Source: Aegilops tauschii subsp. strangulata (Eukaryota; Streptophyta; Magnoliopsida; Poales; Poaceae). Taken from it: a stretch of 64,000 nt of DNA. The notes beneath the pieces are model-generated. The model worked only from the letters and a program-made list of their open reading frames with translations. It did not search any database and was not told the origin of the DNA. The stretch lies in the NCBI RefSeq assembly GCF_002575655.3, contig NC_053037.3, forward strand, positions 443,455,793 through 443,519,792, given 5' to 3'. Below, one piece after another: positions 34,034 through 46,665 of this stretch (positions are counted from its first letter, which is position 1; each line of letters begins with the position of its first letter). The translations under genes and the position numbers were made by a program.

Positions 34034-37000
34034 ATGAGTGATCGTGCGTGGATGTACACCGGTCACACTGGTCAGAACAAATGGAGCACTGAATGGTTCA
34101 CAAAAACCAAGGGGTTTGTGCGAGCCGCATTTGCAAATGGCCAGAGGAAAACCTGGTGCCCCTGTTTACGGTGCGGCAATTGGGAAAAGAGGACAGAGGC
34201 TGAAATGGGCAAACACCTGCAGAAGAGTGGTTTTACGCCCGATTATACGGTGTGGACATTTCATGGTGAGTCTGCCCAACGTGACCGAGCTGAGGTGGAT
34301 CGTCGTCGCACCGACGAGCATGGTACCGGGATGGAAAACATGGTGCAAGACTTTGATGATGCTCGGGATTCGGACGAGGAGATGGAGGAATCTGCAAAGG
34401 CCTTCAGTGAAATGTTGGAGTCTTCAAAACGTCCGCTCCATGAGCACACTGAGCTTTGTCAGTTGGATGCCATCTCACAAGTAATGGCTCTGAAGGCTTA
34501 GTTCAACTTGGGCAGAGAATGCTACGATGCAATGATGACAGTATTTGGACGCTTTCTACCGAAAGGCCATGTAATGCCTGCAAACCTGTACCAGTCGGAC
34601 AAAATCCTCCGTGCACTGAAGATGCCCTATGATAAGATACATGCCTGTGAGAAAGGATGTGTCTTGTTTAGGCTTGACTATGCGGACTTGAACTATTGTC
34701 CCATTTGCAAGTCTTCCCGGTATGTTGTGGTAGACAACGGTATGGGTGAGAAGACACAGACCAAAATCCCCGTTAGTGTTCTTCGGTATATGCCAATCGT
34801 ACCAAGACTTCAACGTCTTTTCATGGTCGAAGAGACGGCCAGACAGATGACATGGCACAAAACGGGCAAAAGAACCGAACTAGATGCAGATGGGAATCTG
34901 ATGATTGTACACACATCGGATGGTGTTGCGTGGAAAAAGTTTGATGAATTACATGGTGACAAAGCGGCAGATCCGAGGCATCCTCGAGTCGGCATCAGCA
35001 CGGATGGGTTCAGTGTGTTTGGTATGACGGCAGCCCAATATAGTTGTTGGCCCGTATTTGTCTTTCCACTCAATCTCCCCCCGGACAGATTATGCAAAGA
35101 AAGAACATTTTCCTGACGTTGATAATTCCAGGGCCCAACTATCCGGGGAAAAATATGAATGTGTACATGCAACCGCTTAAGGACGAATTGCAAGAAGCCT
35201 GGGATAATGGGTTCAAGACATACGATGCCTATAGCAAACGGAACTTCATAATGCGTGTCTGGTACATGTACTCGACGCATGACTTGCCGGCGTATGCGCT
35301 ATTCGTTGGCTGGTGTGTGCATGGAAGGTTCCCGTGCCCCACATGCAAGGGAGCTCTTGAGTTTCGTTGGCTTCAGGCCGGTCGCAAGTTTTCTTGCTTC
35401 GACATGCATAGACAGTTCCTGAATCCTCGCCATAAGTTCAGGAAAGACAAGAAGAACTTCATCAGAGGTAGAGTTGTCAAAAACTCTGCACCACATGCAT
35501 TGACAGGCCAACAGACCCTGGATCAGTTAAACGCTCTCGAGCCAGATCCAGAGCGTCCAGGGTACTTCAAGGGGTATAATTCTAAGCACACCTGGACTCA
35601 CAAAACATGCTTATGGGATCTGCCTTACTTCAAAGACCTCCTTTGCCCACACAACATCGACGTGATGCACACTGAGAAGAATATCGCCGAGGCACTTTTT
35701 GGTACATTGTTCGGCATAGATGGGAAGTCAAAGGATAATACTAAGGCTAGAGTCGATCTGGAGGCGCTATGTGATAGGCCGTTACAAAACATGAAAGAAC
35801 CGAAAGGAAAGCAGAACTGGACGAAGCCAAAGGCATGGTTCAATCTTGGAAGGCCAGCTATGAGGGAAATTATCTTGTGGGTGAAAATGCAGTTGATGTT
35901 CCCCGATGGGTATGCAGCGAATCTACAGAGGGGAGCCAGTCTTGATAAATTGAAGATATTTGGTCTCAAGAGTCATGATTGGCGCATATGGATTGAGCGG
36001 GTAATGCCGGTGATGTTGCGTGGCTTCATCCCTGAGGATGAATGGCTAGTACTGGCAGAACTCAGCTATTTCTTCCGTGTTCTTTGTGCGAAAGAACTAT
36101 CGCCTGGCGTGCTAGAAGAAATGGAAGAGTTGGCGCCGGAGTTGATCTGCAAGTTAGAGAAGATCTTTCCACCGGGCTTCTTTAATCCAATGCAACATTT
36201 GATTTTGCATCTCCCGACCGAGGCAAGATTGGGGGGGGCCGTGCAAAATCGTTGGTGCTACCCAACAGAGAGGATGCAGAAGACGCTTCAACAAAAATGT
36301 AAAAATAAACGTAGAATTGAAGCATCGATGGCTGAGGCATTCATCACTGAGGAGGCGGCAAACTTCGTGACAGCACACTACGAAGCCAAAAATCGTCATT
36401 TGCATAATCCGAAGCCTCGGTACAATGCTGACGACCCTAAAAAGGGTGGATCCAACCTCAGCCTTTTCAAAGGGAATCTCGCACCAGCCAGTGTTTCAAA
36501 TCCAGTATCTTTGGATAACGAACAATGGCGGACCATTTCGTTGTATATCTTCAACAACCTGATAGAAGTGCGGCCGTACATCGAGTAAGTTCTCGGTACA
36601 TAGTTTCGCAACTTCTATTTCCTTTGAACTGCTCTTATTCCTGGATATTTCATACAGTCGATACGTCGCCTTATTCTCGTATGGAGCGGTGATCCAAAAG
36701 GATTCTGTCGAAGAGTATGAGCTTCTCGCAAAGCAAGGAGGCGGCTATCCCAGTTTCATCTCTTGGTTCAAACAAACGGTAATTTCTATTAGACTTGTAG
36801 GCTAATTTGTAGGCGGCTATCCCGGTTTCATTCGCTAATTTGTGCGTAATGCAACAATCCTTTCATATTAAACTTGTAGGCTAATTCAGAGTCTATGGAC
36901 GCCGAATTGAGACAAGTGGCTAATGGTTTTGACTATAAGGTCCGTTCATTTGACAAATACGACATCAACGGGTATCGCTTTCGTACCTATGGCAAAGAGC

Positions 37001-37695
37001 TATCTATGGCCGACCGAAAGTCTACAAATTGTTGTGTATCTGCTATCGGCGAAGGAGGTACCGAGTATTATGGGAGAGTTGAAGCAATTTATGAACTTCT
37101 ATTCTATGGTGAAAACCCACCGAATGTCGTAGTCTTCAAATGTTATTGGTTTCAGCCGAAGGAGACTAGAAGGACTCATGAACATATAGGGCTAGTTGAA
37201 ATCAACCAAAGCACCCATTTAGATGTTCCTGATGTCTATATTACGGCTCAACAGGCGACCCAAGTATTCTATCTACCGTGGGCCTGCCAAACTAATCCAA
37301 ATCTAAAAGGTTGGGATGTCGTTTATGAAGTGCCGCCACGTGCTAGACTATCTCCCCCAAAGGAAGAGGATTATGAACCTCACATTAACCCAGACACATA
37401 TGAAGGAGAATTCTTCCAAGAGACACGTCTTTCCAAAAAGAGTTTCAAGAACCGCTATACTTCACCCCAAAACATTGAAGTAGACAGCGAAAGTGAATCC
37501 GACATCACCCCAGAGGAGGAACAAGAAGAGCCGGAACAAGAAGAGGTTACTGCTGCGGATGACCTGTCATTGCTTGACCGATTACGTCAAGGTGGCCTTG
37601 CACATGTTGATGCCACTGAACCCTATGAGCCCGTCATTGATTATAGTGATGATGATGATTATGCATTTATTGATGATACTGATCGAGATTATTAG
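34034..37695 (+). pseudogene. TNP2-type CACTA transposase (TnpD-like), one stop and one frameshift
   Basis: It starts MSDRAWMYTGHTGQNKWS. Exon 1 (to 36584) contains the N-terminal CPCLRCGNW zinc-like motif, the CPICKSSRY segment and the TNP2 transposase core (LNLPP, PGPNYPGKNM, HGRFPCPTCKG, LLCPHNIDVMHTEKNIAEAL). A DUF4218-like segment follows (FPPGFFNPMQHLILHLP). Exon 2 (36658-36778) encodes RYVALFSYGAVIQKDSVEEY. Exon 3 (36880-37695) carries a DUF4216-like domain (GRVEAIYELLFYG, FKCYWFQP) and an acidic tail. Introns begin GTAAGT and GTAATT. In-frame TAG at 34499-34501 (probable CAG) and a 1-bp loss in a C-run near 35080 inactivate it. The product would cut at the TIRs. Confidence 0.93.
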
Positions 37696-37832
37696 TAGTG
37701 TCAGGTATTAAAATTTTTAATGTTGTACTTGATGATGATACACTTAAGTGATACACATATTATTATTCATGTCGGTCTTTTTTTTATGTTGTACTAATTT
37801 CGTTTACTGTTTGTCATGGCAGGTGTTGAAAG

Positions 37833-40296
37833 ATGGTGGGCGCTGGTCGGGAGCGCGCCAAGGCCCCTTCTTCGTCGGCGCGTGGTCTGAGGTCTTCGAT
37901 TCCAGACGTACCTCTCGGCCGAGCGTTGCTGGACAGTATGTCCACACCGCCGGGCCCTTCTTCGTCGACCGCGGTGCCCAGCAGGGGACGAGGTATGAAG
38001 AGAGGAGGTGGGGCACGTGGTCGCGGGAGAGGAGGTAGGGTGTCTGCTAGGGCACCTTCCTCGCCGCCACCCCCAGCTGTTTCACCCGAGCACGTGACTG
38101 CTAGGGTGGACTCGTCCGAGGAGGAGGCTACACGGACTCCGGTCCACGAGCCTCCGGTCCACGGGTCTTGGGCCCATGAGCCTCGGGTCGACTGGCCTTC
38201 GGCCCACGAGAGTTCGGCCCACGAGACCCCGGAGGAGCACACGTCCGGATGGGGTACCTGGCCGGATCAGCTCGAGGAGCCGAGTGGCCATGCTGATGAT
38301 GGCGGGGAGCCGACTGATCTTGAGGAGGAGGGTGGCACCGTCTACCAGCGTGGTGCTACACGGCTCCCGTCCGTGTCGGTGACCCGCGAGCAGAGGTGGT
38401 TGATCTTCCCTGATGGGGAGAGGTACGTAAGTGCATTTAATATTTTTGTACCTTCTGCATTCACGTTTCTTGAAATAACTAATGCGTTGGCCTTGTCATG
38501 CTGCAGGGGTTGGGACCACCATCATTGTGTCCGCCGGCCCAACTCCGTCCTTGGAGTTCTTTGCCGGCAAAACTTCCCGGGGTTTGTCACGTTGCCTGGT
38601 GAGGGTCGGCTTCCAGAGCTTGGGTTGAGCTGGGAGCACTACGTGGCTGCCCCGGCCCCGCCGGATGTCATTATCGACGGTGTCGTGTGCGACACGAGGG
38701 CTGGCATGGTGATCAGGACGTTCTGGGTAATTTCTCCTTTACACATTTCAAAATCTTCAACTAGCTAGTTATTAATTGTACTAATCAATATTGTCTCATT
38801 TGATTGCAGACATTCTACAGGTGTGAGGAGGGATACGAGGAGGACAGCGCAAATGTTATCCAGAACGTCTGCAAGCGCCTACTCCAGAACTTACGGCACG
38901 AGGCTCGGGTGCAGGCTGTTCGAGACTACTACGCCTTGCGTGGTATCAAGAAGACCAAGCCGGCGTGCCGCGATAAGTTCCTGAGTAAGGAGCAGTACAT
39001 GAAGGTAATTCTTAAGGCCTTCTACTTAAGTTCCTTCATTTAGTAATTCTTAGCCGTAGCGCTCAAGTTTCTATTTGCTAACTTATAGGCGCCTCCGAGA
39101 TGGTGTGCGGATCGGATGGATTGTTGGGAGGTGTTGGTCGATGAGTGGTGCTCACAAGAATGGCTAGCCCTCCACAACCAGGCCAAGGACAAACGTGCCC
39201 AAATGGAAGGTGTGCCACACCATCAAGGCAGCTCCAACTTATATCAGTTCGGGCGCAACTGGGTATGTGGTTTGCTTCATGATTCATGCAATTCATTCAT
39301 CATGCTAGCTTGAGCCCTTTAATTACTAATTTTCATTGTTTCTCTCTTTCAGGCACGCCACAATAAGGCGGATAAGGTGCCAGAGGTGTACGACCTGTAT
39401 GCCGTGGCCCACACTGGCTCTTTCAAGAAAGTCAAGGCTTTCTCTCAGTCTGACCTCGATGATGCAAACAACTTCACCAACATCTCCTCCCACAACAAGC
39501 TCGTGAGATATAGAGATGAGGGGAAGGCGAGGAAAGGAGAGGACTTTAACCCGAGCCAGGGTCCCATTGATCCAGAGCTGGTGATGATATCTGGTGGCGG
39601 GAGGTCCCATGGCTCCATAGCCATTGGAGATGGACTTATCCGTTGTCCTAGCACTCTCCCGGAGATCAAGGCGCGCCAGTCGAGCTCCGCTCCTGAGATA
39701 AGGCCTCGTGAACGGCCAGTGCAACTCGCCATCAAGGTTAGTGATACGTACTCAGTTATCTTTCTCCATTACATTGTGTGCGCTTCCATCAATGATTACA
39801 AATGGTCATGTGAGTGGTGTTGCAGGCTGCTATACAGACTGAGAGAGATAGAACGGAGAAACTTCTGGCGGAGGCGGCGGAGAGGCAGCGGGAGATGGAG
39901 GAGAGGACGAGAAAGATGATGGAGGAGGAGAGGGCACGGAATGACATGCAGGCAAGGGCCATGTACGAGCTCCTTGTGGTAAGTTTCTTCTGCAGATTAC
40001 TTGCTAGTCTTAACATTTGAGTCTCATTACTAACTAGTATGACTCTGTTCTGAAAACCAAATGTGCAGTCTGTGTGCGAGAAGTCCGGTCAGCCCGCTCC
40101 GCCGATGCCAGTGATTGCTCCTGGGAGCACGGTGAGTTTAGTTTGAATGGACATTACTTGGTAGTCTTAACATTTGTGTGTCGTAATGCTAACGAGACAT
40201 TGGAAATGATCTTTGGTGCAGCTTAACTCCAGAAACGCATCGCACGATCCTTCTCCAGGTAGCGGCACTAGCCACCCCGCTCCTACACCTCCCTGA
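37833..40296 (+). CDS. TnpA-like protein (plant transposase, Ptta/En/Spm family), eight exons, intact
   Basis: Exons: 37833-38422, 38507-38726, 38810-39004, 39089-39262, 39353-39736, 39826-39978, 40069-40131 and 40222-40296. All seven introns have GT-AG borders and the frame stays open throughout. The N-terminus (MVGAGRERAKAPSSS) is basic, Ser/Pro/Gly-rich and acidic later. The middle fits the Transposase_24 family: GIKKTKPACRDKFLSKEQY, WCADRMDCWEVLVDEWCS, KAQMEGVPHHQGSSN-like text and YAVAHTGSFKKV. Exon 6 encodes a charged coiled coil (TERDRTEKLLAEAAERQREM). In En/Spm the TnpA protein binds the subterminal repeats; by analogy this one would bind the TTTGCCGTC arrays. It lies 137 bp after the transposase stop on the same strand. 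Confidence 0.85.
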
Positions 40297-40384
40297 TCAC
40301 GGTAAGTTTCTCTAGTGTTTTGCTTAACAAATGCATAAAGACCTAGACTTAGCTTTATTTCCTCCAATATGCTTACCATAATGA

Positions 40385-41075
40385 CCTAGAGTTAGCTTAT
40401 TTTCCTCCAAAATGACCCATTTTACCTAGGTTAGCTTATAAATGATGCAGTTCATCCAAGTTAGCTCAAAAATGACCCATTTTACCTAGATTAGCTCCTA
40501 AATGATCCATTTTACCTACGTTAGCTTTAAAATGGCCCATTTCACCTAGGTTAACTCCAAAATGACCCATCTTACCTAGGTTATCTCATAAACGATCCAT
40601 TTCAACTAATTTAGCTCATAAACGATCCATTTGACCTAAGTGAGCTAAAAAACGATCCATTTCACCTAAATTAGCTCTTAAATGATCCATTTCACCTAAG
40701 TTAGCTCAAAAAGATCCATTTCAACTAAATTAGCTCTAAAATGACCCATTTTACGTAGATGAGCTCCTAAATGATCCATTTTACCTACGTTAGCTTTAAA
40801 ATGACCCATTTCACCTAGGTTAGCTCCAAAATGACCCATTTCACCTAGATTAGCTCCAAAATGACCCATTTCACCTAGGTTAGCTCCAAAATGACCCATT
40901 TCACCTTACTTAGCTCAAAAACGATGCCTTCACCTTAGTTAGCTCATAAACGACCCATTTCAACTAAGTTAGCTCATAAATGATCCATTTCAACTAAGTT
41001 AGATCATAAACAACCCATTTCAACTTAGTTAGCTCATATATGATCCATTTCACCTAAGTTAGCTCATAAATGACA
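40385..41075. repeat. 30-bp minisatellite, over twenty copies
   Basis: Consensus close to AATGACCCATTTCACCTAGG then TTAGCTCCAA, with a 29-31 bp period. Copies differ at scattered sites (AACGATCC, CAACTAA), so the array is old or frequently rearranged. It directly follows the TnpA-like gene. It is not a CRISPR array: there are no spacers. Confidence 0.92.
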
Positions 41076-41487
41076 TATACTTCTTGTTCTAGTCTTCTTC
41101 TTGTTCTAGTCACCTATTTCTAACTTTCTTATTTACCATTTTGCAGATTTCATTCACTTCATGGAAGCTAGCTTGCTATGATGGAGTGCTTGCTTTTCCT
41201 TTCATGAAACTTTGCATTGTATCTAGCTTGTTATGATGGATGGAACTATGTGATATGGATCATTGCATCTAACTTGCTATGTTGATGAAACTTTGCATTG
41301 TAATATATATATGGATGGAACTATGTGTATGGATGGAACTTGCTTATGTATGAACAATGTGTACGGATGAAACTGATGTGATATGTGATATGAAACTTAT
41401 GTGCTGGATATGTGCTGGATATGTGATATGAAACTTATATATTTTCTGTGCAAATTGTGGGATTTAATAAGAAACAGACAATATGCA
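41076..41487. other. Non-coding spacer between minisatellite and right subterminal repeats of CACTA-2
   Basis: Short repeats of ATGGATGGAACT and TGTGCTGGATATG occur. No gene is visible. Confidence 0.5.
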
Positions 41488-42054
41488 GGCTCTTTGCCGT
41501 CTGCCACCGACGGCAAAGAGCTCTTTGCCGTCTGCCGCGGACGGCAAAGAAGCCACGTGGCAGCCAACTGTGCTTCCTGGGAGCTGACCCATTTGGTCAG
41601 TTTGCCTACAGTGGCAGACGGCAAAGACTTTGCCGTCCGTGGCAGATGGCAAAGAACCTGCACTTTGCCATCAGTGGCAGATGGCAAAGAACCTGCCATC
41701 TAGTGACGTGTAGATGACATCATAAGGCGGACGGCAAAGAACCTGCCATCTAGTGACGTGTAGATGACATCATAAGGCGGACGGCAAAGACCAGAGAAAT
41801 TTTACCGTCTGCGGCGGACGGCAAAGGTCTGCCGTTAGCCACTTAACGGACTGACAGCGCAATTATTGCTGTCCGCCCTCTTTGCCGTCCGCCGCAGACG
41901 GCAAAGAGCCTTTGCCGTCCGCCTCCAGGAAGCAGACGGCAAAGCAGCTGTTTACCGTAGCCTTCTTTGCCGGAGCCTTTTGCCATCCGCGGCTGACGGC
42001 AAAGGTCTTTGCCGTCCGCCGTGGCAGACGGCAAAGTAGCTGTTTCCTGTAGTG
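41488..42054. repeat. Right subterminal repeats and TIR of CACTA-2
   Basis: Many CTTTGCCGTC/GACGGCAAAG copies, plus a 50-bp tandem duplication (ACCTGCCATC at 41691 and 41741). The terminus is ...GTTTCCTGTAGTG at 42054. Confidence 0.88.
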
Positions 42055-43425
42055 AGTATGGAGTTTCTTCTTGCGCTTTACACCGATATGACCCAAACGG
42101 CAGTGCCACAAATAAGTTGCACTGTCATTATTAACTCTGCATCTTTTGGCTTCAACATTATGAATATGTGTATCACTACTATCGAGATTCATTAAAAATA
42201 GACCACTCTTCAAGGGTGCATGACCATAAAAGATATTATTCATATAAATAGAACAACCATTATTCTCTGATTTAAATGAATAACCGTCTCGCATTAAACA
42301 AGATCCAGATATAATGTTCATGCTCAACGCTGGCACCAAATAACAATTATTTAGGTCTAAAACTAATCCCGAAGGTAGATGTAGAGGTAGCGTGCCGACG
42401 GCGATCACATCGACTTTGGAACCATTTCCCACGCGCATCGTCACCTCATTCTTAGCCAAATTTCTCTTAATCCGTAGCCCCTGTTTCGAGATGCAAATAT
42501 TAGCAACAGAACCAGTATCAAATACCCAGGTGCTACTGCGAGCATTAATAAGGTACACATCAATAACATGTATATCACATATACCTTTGTTAACCTTGCC
42601 ATCCTTCTTATCCGCCAAATACTTGGGGCAGTTCCGCTTCCAGTGGCTAGTTTGCTTACAGTAGAAGCACTCAGTTTCAGGCTTAGGTCCAGACTTGGAT
42701 TTCTTCTCCTGAACAGCAACTTGCTTGCTATTCTTCTTGAAGTTCCCTTTCTTTTTCCCTTTGCCCTTTTTCTTGAAACTAGTGGTTTTACTGACCATCA
42801 ACACTTGATGCTCCTTTTTGATTTCTACCTCCGCTGCCTTTAGCATTGCGAAGAGCTCGGGAATCGTCTTATCCATCCCTTGCATGTTATAGTTCATCAC
42901 GAAGCTCTTGTAGCTTGGTGGCAGTGATTGAAGAATTCTGTCAATGACGCAATCATCCGGAAGTTGAACTCCCAGTTGAATTAAGTGATTATTATACCCA
43001 GACATTCTGAGTATATGCTCACTGACAGAACTATTCTCTTCCATCTTGCAGCTATAGAACTTATTGGAGACTTCATATCTCTCAATCCGGGCATTTGCTT
43101 GAAATATTAACTTCAACTCCTGGAACATCTCATATGCTCCATGACGTTCAAAACGTCGTTGAAGTCCCGGTTCTAAGCCGTAAAGCATGGCACACTGAAC
43201 TATTGAGTAGTCATCAGCTTTGCTTTGCCAGACGTTCATAACTTCTGGTGTAGCTCTTGCAGGAGGCCTGGCACCTAGCGGTGCTTCCAGGACGTAATTC
43301 TTCTGTGCAGCAATGAGGATAATCCTCAAGTTACGGACCCAGTCCGTGTAATTGCTACCATCATCTTTCAACTTAGCTTTCTCAAGGAACGCATTAAAAT
43401 TCAACGGCACAACAGCACGGGCCAT
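42055..43425 (-). CDS. Copia polyprotein, gag-protease-pre-integrase part
   Basis: The start is MARAVVPLNFNAFLEKAKL at 43425; an upstream in-frame ATG at 43476 is less likely because gag proteins of this group begin near here. Domains in order: gag with WVRNLRIILIA and IFQANARIERYEV; a Lys-rich stretch; the CCHC zinc knuckle CFYCKQTSHWKRNC; the aspartic protease site WVFDTGSVANIC; and the pre-integrase start ATYLWHCRLGHIG. The frame is open to the CACTA-2 boundary at KKLHT and continues in the same polyprotein at 31559. The gag part would form particles and the protease would process the polyprotein. Confidence 0.93.
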
Positions 43426-44697
43426 ATATCTACAATTAACATAGACAAGCAAGATACTATCAGGTACTACGTTCATGATAAATTTAAGTTCAATTAATCA
43501 TATTACTTAAGAACTCCCACTTAGATAGACATCTCTCTAATCATCTAAGTGATTACGTGATCCAAAGCAACTAAACCATGTCCGATTAACACGTGAGATG
43601 GAGTAGTTTCAATGGTGAACATCACTATGTTGATCATATCTACTATATGATTCACGCTCGACCTTTCGGTCTCTGTGTTCTGAGGCCATATCTGTACATA
43701 TGCTAGGCTCGTCAAGTTTAACCTGAGTATTCCGCGTGTGCAACTGTTTTGCACCCGTTGTATTTGAACGTAGAGCCTATCACACCCGATTAACACGTGG
43801 TGTCTCAACACGAAGAACTTTTGCAACGGTGCATACTCAGGGAGAACACTTTTATCTTGAAATTTTAGTGAGAGATCATCTTATAATGCTACCGTCAATC
43901 AAAGCAAGATAAGATGCATAAAGGATTAACATCACATGCAATCAATATAAGTGATATGATATGGCCATCATCATCTTGTGCTTGTGATCTCCATCTCCGA
44001 AGCACTGTGCTTGTGATCTCTATCTCCGAAGCACCATCATGATCACCATCGTCACCGGCTCGACACCTTGATCTCCATCATAGTATCGTTGTCGTCTCAC
44101 CAACTTATTGCTTTTACGACTATCGCTACTGCTTAGAGATAAAGTAAAACTATTACATGGCGATTGCATCTCATACAATAAAGCGACAACCATATGGCTC
44201 CTGCCAGTTGCCGATAACTCGGTTACAAAACATGATCATCTCATACAACACATTATATCACATCATGTCTTGACCATATCACATCACAACATGCCCTGCA
44301 AAAACAAGTTAGACGTCCTCTACTTTGTTGTTGCAAGTTTTACGTGGCTGCTACGGGCTTAGCAAGAACCGTTCTTACCTACGCATCAAAACCACAACGA
44401 TAGTTTGTCAAGTTGGTGCTGTTTTAACCTTCGCAAGGACCGGGCGTAGCCACACTCGGTTCAACTAAAGTGAGAGAGACAGACACCCGCCAGTCACCTT
44501 TAAGCAACGAGTGCTCCGAACGGTGAAACCAGTCTCGCGTAAGCGTACGCGTAATGTCGGTCCGGGCCGCTTCATCTCACAATACCGCTGAACCAAAGTA
44601 TGACATGCTGGTAAGCAGTATGACTTATATCGCCCACAACTCACTTGTGTTCTACTCGTGCATAGCATCAACGCATAAAACCAGGCTCGGATGCCAC
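43426..44697 (-). other. Copia untranslated leader and primer-binding site
   Basis: About 1.27 kb of leader lie between the 5' LTR and gag, typical for the BARE1/Angela group. The PBS (plus-strand 44684-44696, minus-strand TGGCATCCGAGCC) resembles the tRNA-iMet complement TGGTATCAGAGC with two changes. A small open frame at 43545-43826 has no domain. Confidence 0.75.
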
Positions 44698-46437
44698 TGT
44701 TGGGCAACGTAGTAATTTCAAAAAATTTCCTACGCACACGCAAGATCATGGTGATGCATAGCAACGAGAGGGGAGAGTGTTGTCCACGTACCCTCGTAGA
44801 CCGACAGTGGAAGCGTTATCACAACGCGGTTGATGTAGTCGTACATCTTCACGATCCGACCGATCAAGTACCGAACGCACGGCACCTCCGAAGTTCTACA
44901 CACGTTCAGCTCGATGACGTCCCTCGAACTCCGATCCAGCCGAGTGTTGAGGGAGAGTTTCGTCAGCACGACGGCGTGGTGACGATGATGATGTTCCACC
45001 GACGCAGGGCTTCGCCTAAGCTCCGCGACGGTATTATCGAGGTGTAATCTGGTGGGGGGGGGGCACCGCACACGGCTAAAATATCGTATATCAAGTGTGT
45101 TTAGAGGTGCCCCCCTGCCCCCGTATATAAAGGAGCAAGGGGGAGGCCGGCTGCCTATGGGCGCGCCAAGGAGAGGGGGGGAGTCCTCCTCCTAGTAGGA
45201 GTAGGACTCCCCTTTCCTAGTCCTACTAGGAAAAGAAGGGGGGAAGGAAAGAGAGGGAGAGGGAGAGGGAAAAGGGGCTGCGCCCCCCTCTCCTAGTCCA
45301 ACTAGGACTCCTCCTGGGAGGGGGTGCACCACCTCCTGGCTGCTGCCCTCTCTCTCCCCTCAAGGCCCACTAAGGCCCAATACTTCCCCGGGGGGTTCCG
45401 GTAACCCTCCGGCACTCCGGTTTAATCCGAAACTTCTCCGGAACACTTCCGGTGTCCGAATATAGTCGTCCAATATATCAATCTTTACGTCTCGACCATT
45501 TCGAGACTCCTCGTCATGTCCGTGATCACATCCGGGACTCCGAACAACCTTCGGTACATCAAAACATATAAACTCATAATAAAACTGTCATCGTAACTTT
45601 AAGCGTGCGGACCCTTTGGGTTCGAGAACTATGTAGACATGACCGAGACACCTCTCCGGTCAATAACCAATAGCGGGACCTGGATGCCCATACTGGCTCC
45701 CACATATTCTACGAAGATCTTTATCGGTCAGACCGCATAACAACATACGTTGTTCCCTTTGTCATCGGTATGTTACTTGCCCGAGATTCGATCGTCGGTA
45801 TCTCGATACCTAGTTCAATCTCGTTACCGGCAAGTCTCTTTACTCGTTCCGTAATACATCATCCCGCAACTAACTCATTAGTCACAATGCTTGCAAGGCT
45901 TATAGTGATGTGCATTACCGAGTGGGCCCAGAGATACCTCTCCGACAATCGGAGTGACAAATCCTAATCTCGAAATACGCCAACCCAACAAGTACCTTTG
46001 GAGACACCTGTAGAGCACCTTTATAATCACCCAGTTACGTTGTGACGTTTGGTAGCACACAAAGTGTTCCTCCGGTAAACGGGAGTTGCATAATCTCATA
46101 GTCATAGGAACATGTATAAGTCATGAAGAAAGCAATCGCAACATACTTAACGATCGGGTGCTAAGCTAACGTAATGGGTCATGTCAATCACGTCATTCTC
46201 CTAATGAGGTGATCCCGTTAATCAAATGACAACTCATGTCTATGGCTAGGAAACATAACCATCTTTGATTAACGAGCTAGTCAAGAAGAGGCATACTAGT
46301 GACACTCTGTTTGTCTATGTATTCACACATGTATTATGTTTCCGGTTAATACAATTCTAGCATGAATAATAAACATTTATCATGATATAAGGAAATATAT
46401 AATACTTTACTATTGCCTCTAGGGCATATTTCCTTCA
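44698..46437 (-). repeat. 5' LTR of the Copia element (1,740 bp)
   Basis: It is nearly identical to 27177-28907. Differences are mostly single transitions and small indels in G- or A-runs (for example near 45055, 45112 and 45270). A TATA-like TTTATATACGG (minus strand) lies near 45123. Confidence 0.95.
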
Positions 46438-46442
46438 ATTTA

Positions 46443-46665
46443 TTATTATTGCTCGCTAGTTGATTATGCCATTGATATGAGTAAACATGAGACCGAAGAG
46501 TTATTGTGAATATGGTTAGTCATAATCTTTGCTAAAAACTTGAATGCTGGCTTTACATATTTACAACAACAAGAGCATACAGAGTTTGTAAAAGTTTTTC
46601 TTTATCACTTTCAGTTTATCAACTGAATTGCTTGAGGACAAGCAAACGTTTGAGCTTGGGGGAGT
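46443..46665 (+). other. End of the E2 internal region and polypurine tract
   Basis: It resumes the sequence seen at 57725-57950 in D, including GAATTGCTTGAGGACAAGCA and GAGCTTGGGGGAGT directly before the LTR. Confidence 0.8.

Larger units (their letters stand above)
31560..42054 (+). mobile_element. CACTA DNA transposon 2, near-complete
   Basis: The ends read CACTACTGGAATCAGCTA on the left and, reverse-complemented from the right, CACTACAGGAAACAGCTA. The TSD is ACT/ACG on the Copia coding strand (one mismatch), and removing the element restores the reading KKLHT-DGILE of Copia integrase. Both ends have subterminal arrays of TTTGCCGTC...GACGGCAAA. Between them are two genes on the plus strand: a TNP2-type transposase and a TnpA-like gene. 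The length of 10.5 kb is normal for an autonomous CACTA. The transposase is broken, so it may now be non-autonomous. Confidence 0.95.
27177..46437 (-). mobile_element. Copia LTR retrotransposon (BARE1/WIS/Angela group), interrupted by CACTA-2
   Basis: The two LTRs of about 1.73-1.74 kb read on the minus strand TGAAGGAAATATGCCC...GTTGCCCAACA. The TSD ATTTA is exact (27172-27176 and 46438-46442). On the minus strand the order is 5' LTR, PBS, gag, protease, integrase, reverse transcriptase, RNase H, polypurine tract, 3' LTR, the Copia order. Without CACTA-2 it is about 8.8 kb. By-eye comparison of the LTRs shows roughly 25 substitutions, so the insertion is young. The polyprotein frame is open on both sides of CACTA-2. 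Confidence 0.95.

Noticed and set aside
40385..41075. CRISPR-like array of about 30-bp repeats
   Set aside because: The repeats are contiguous with no unique spacers, the context is a plant CACTA element and there are no cas genes.
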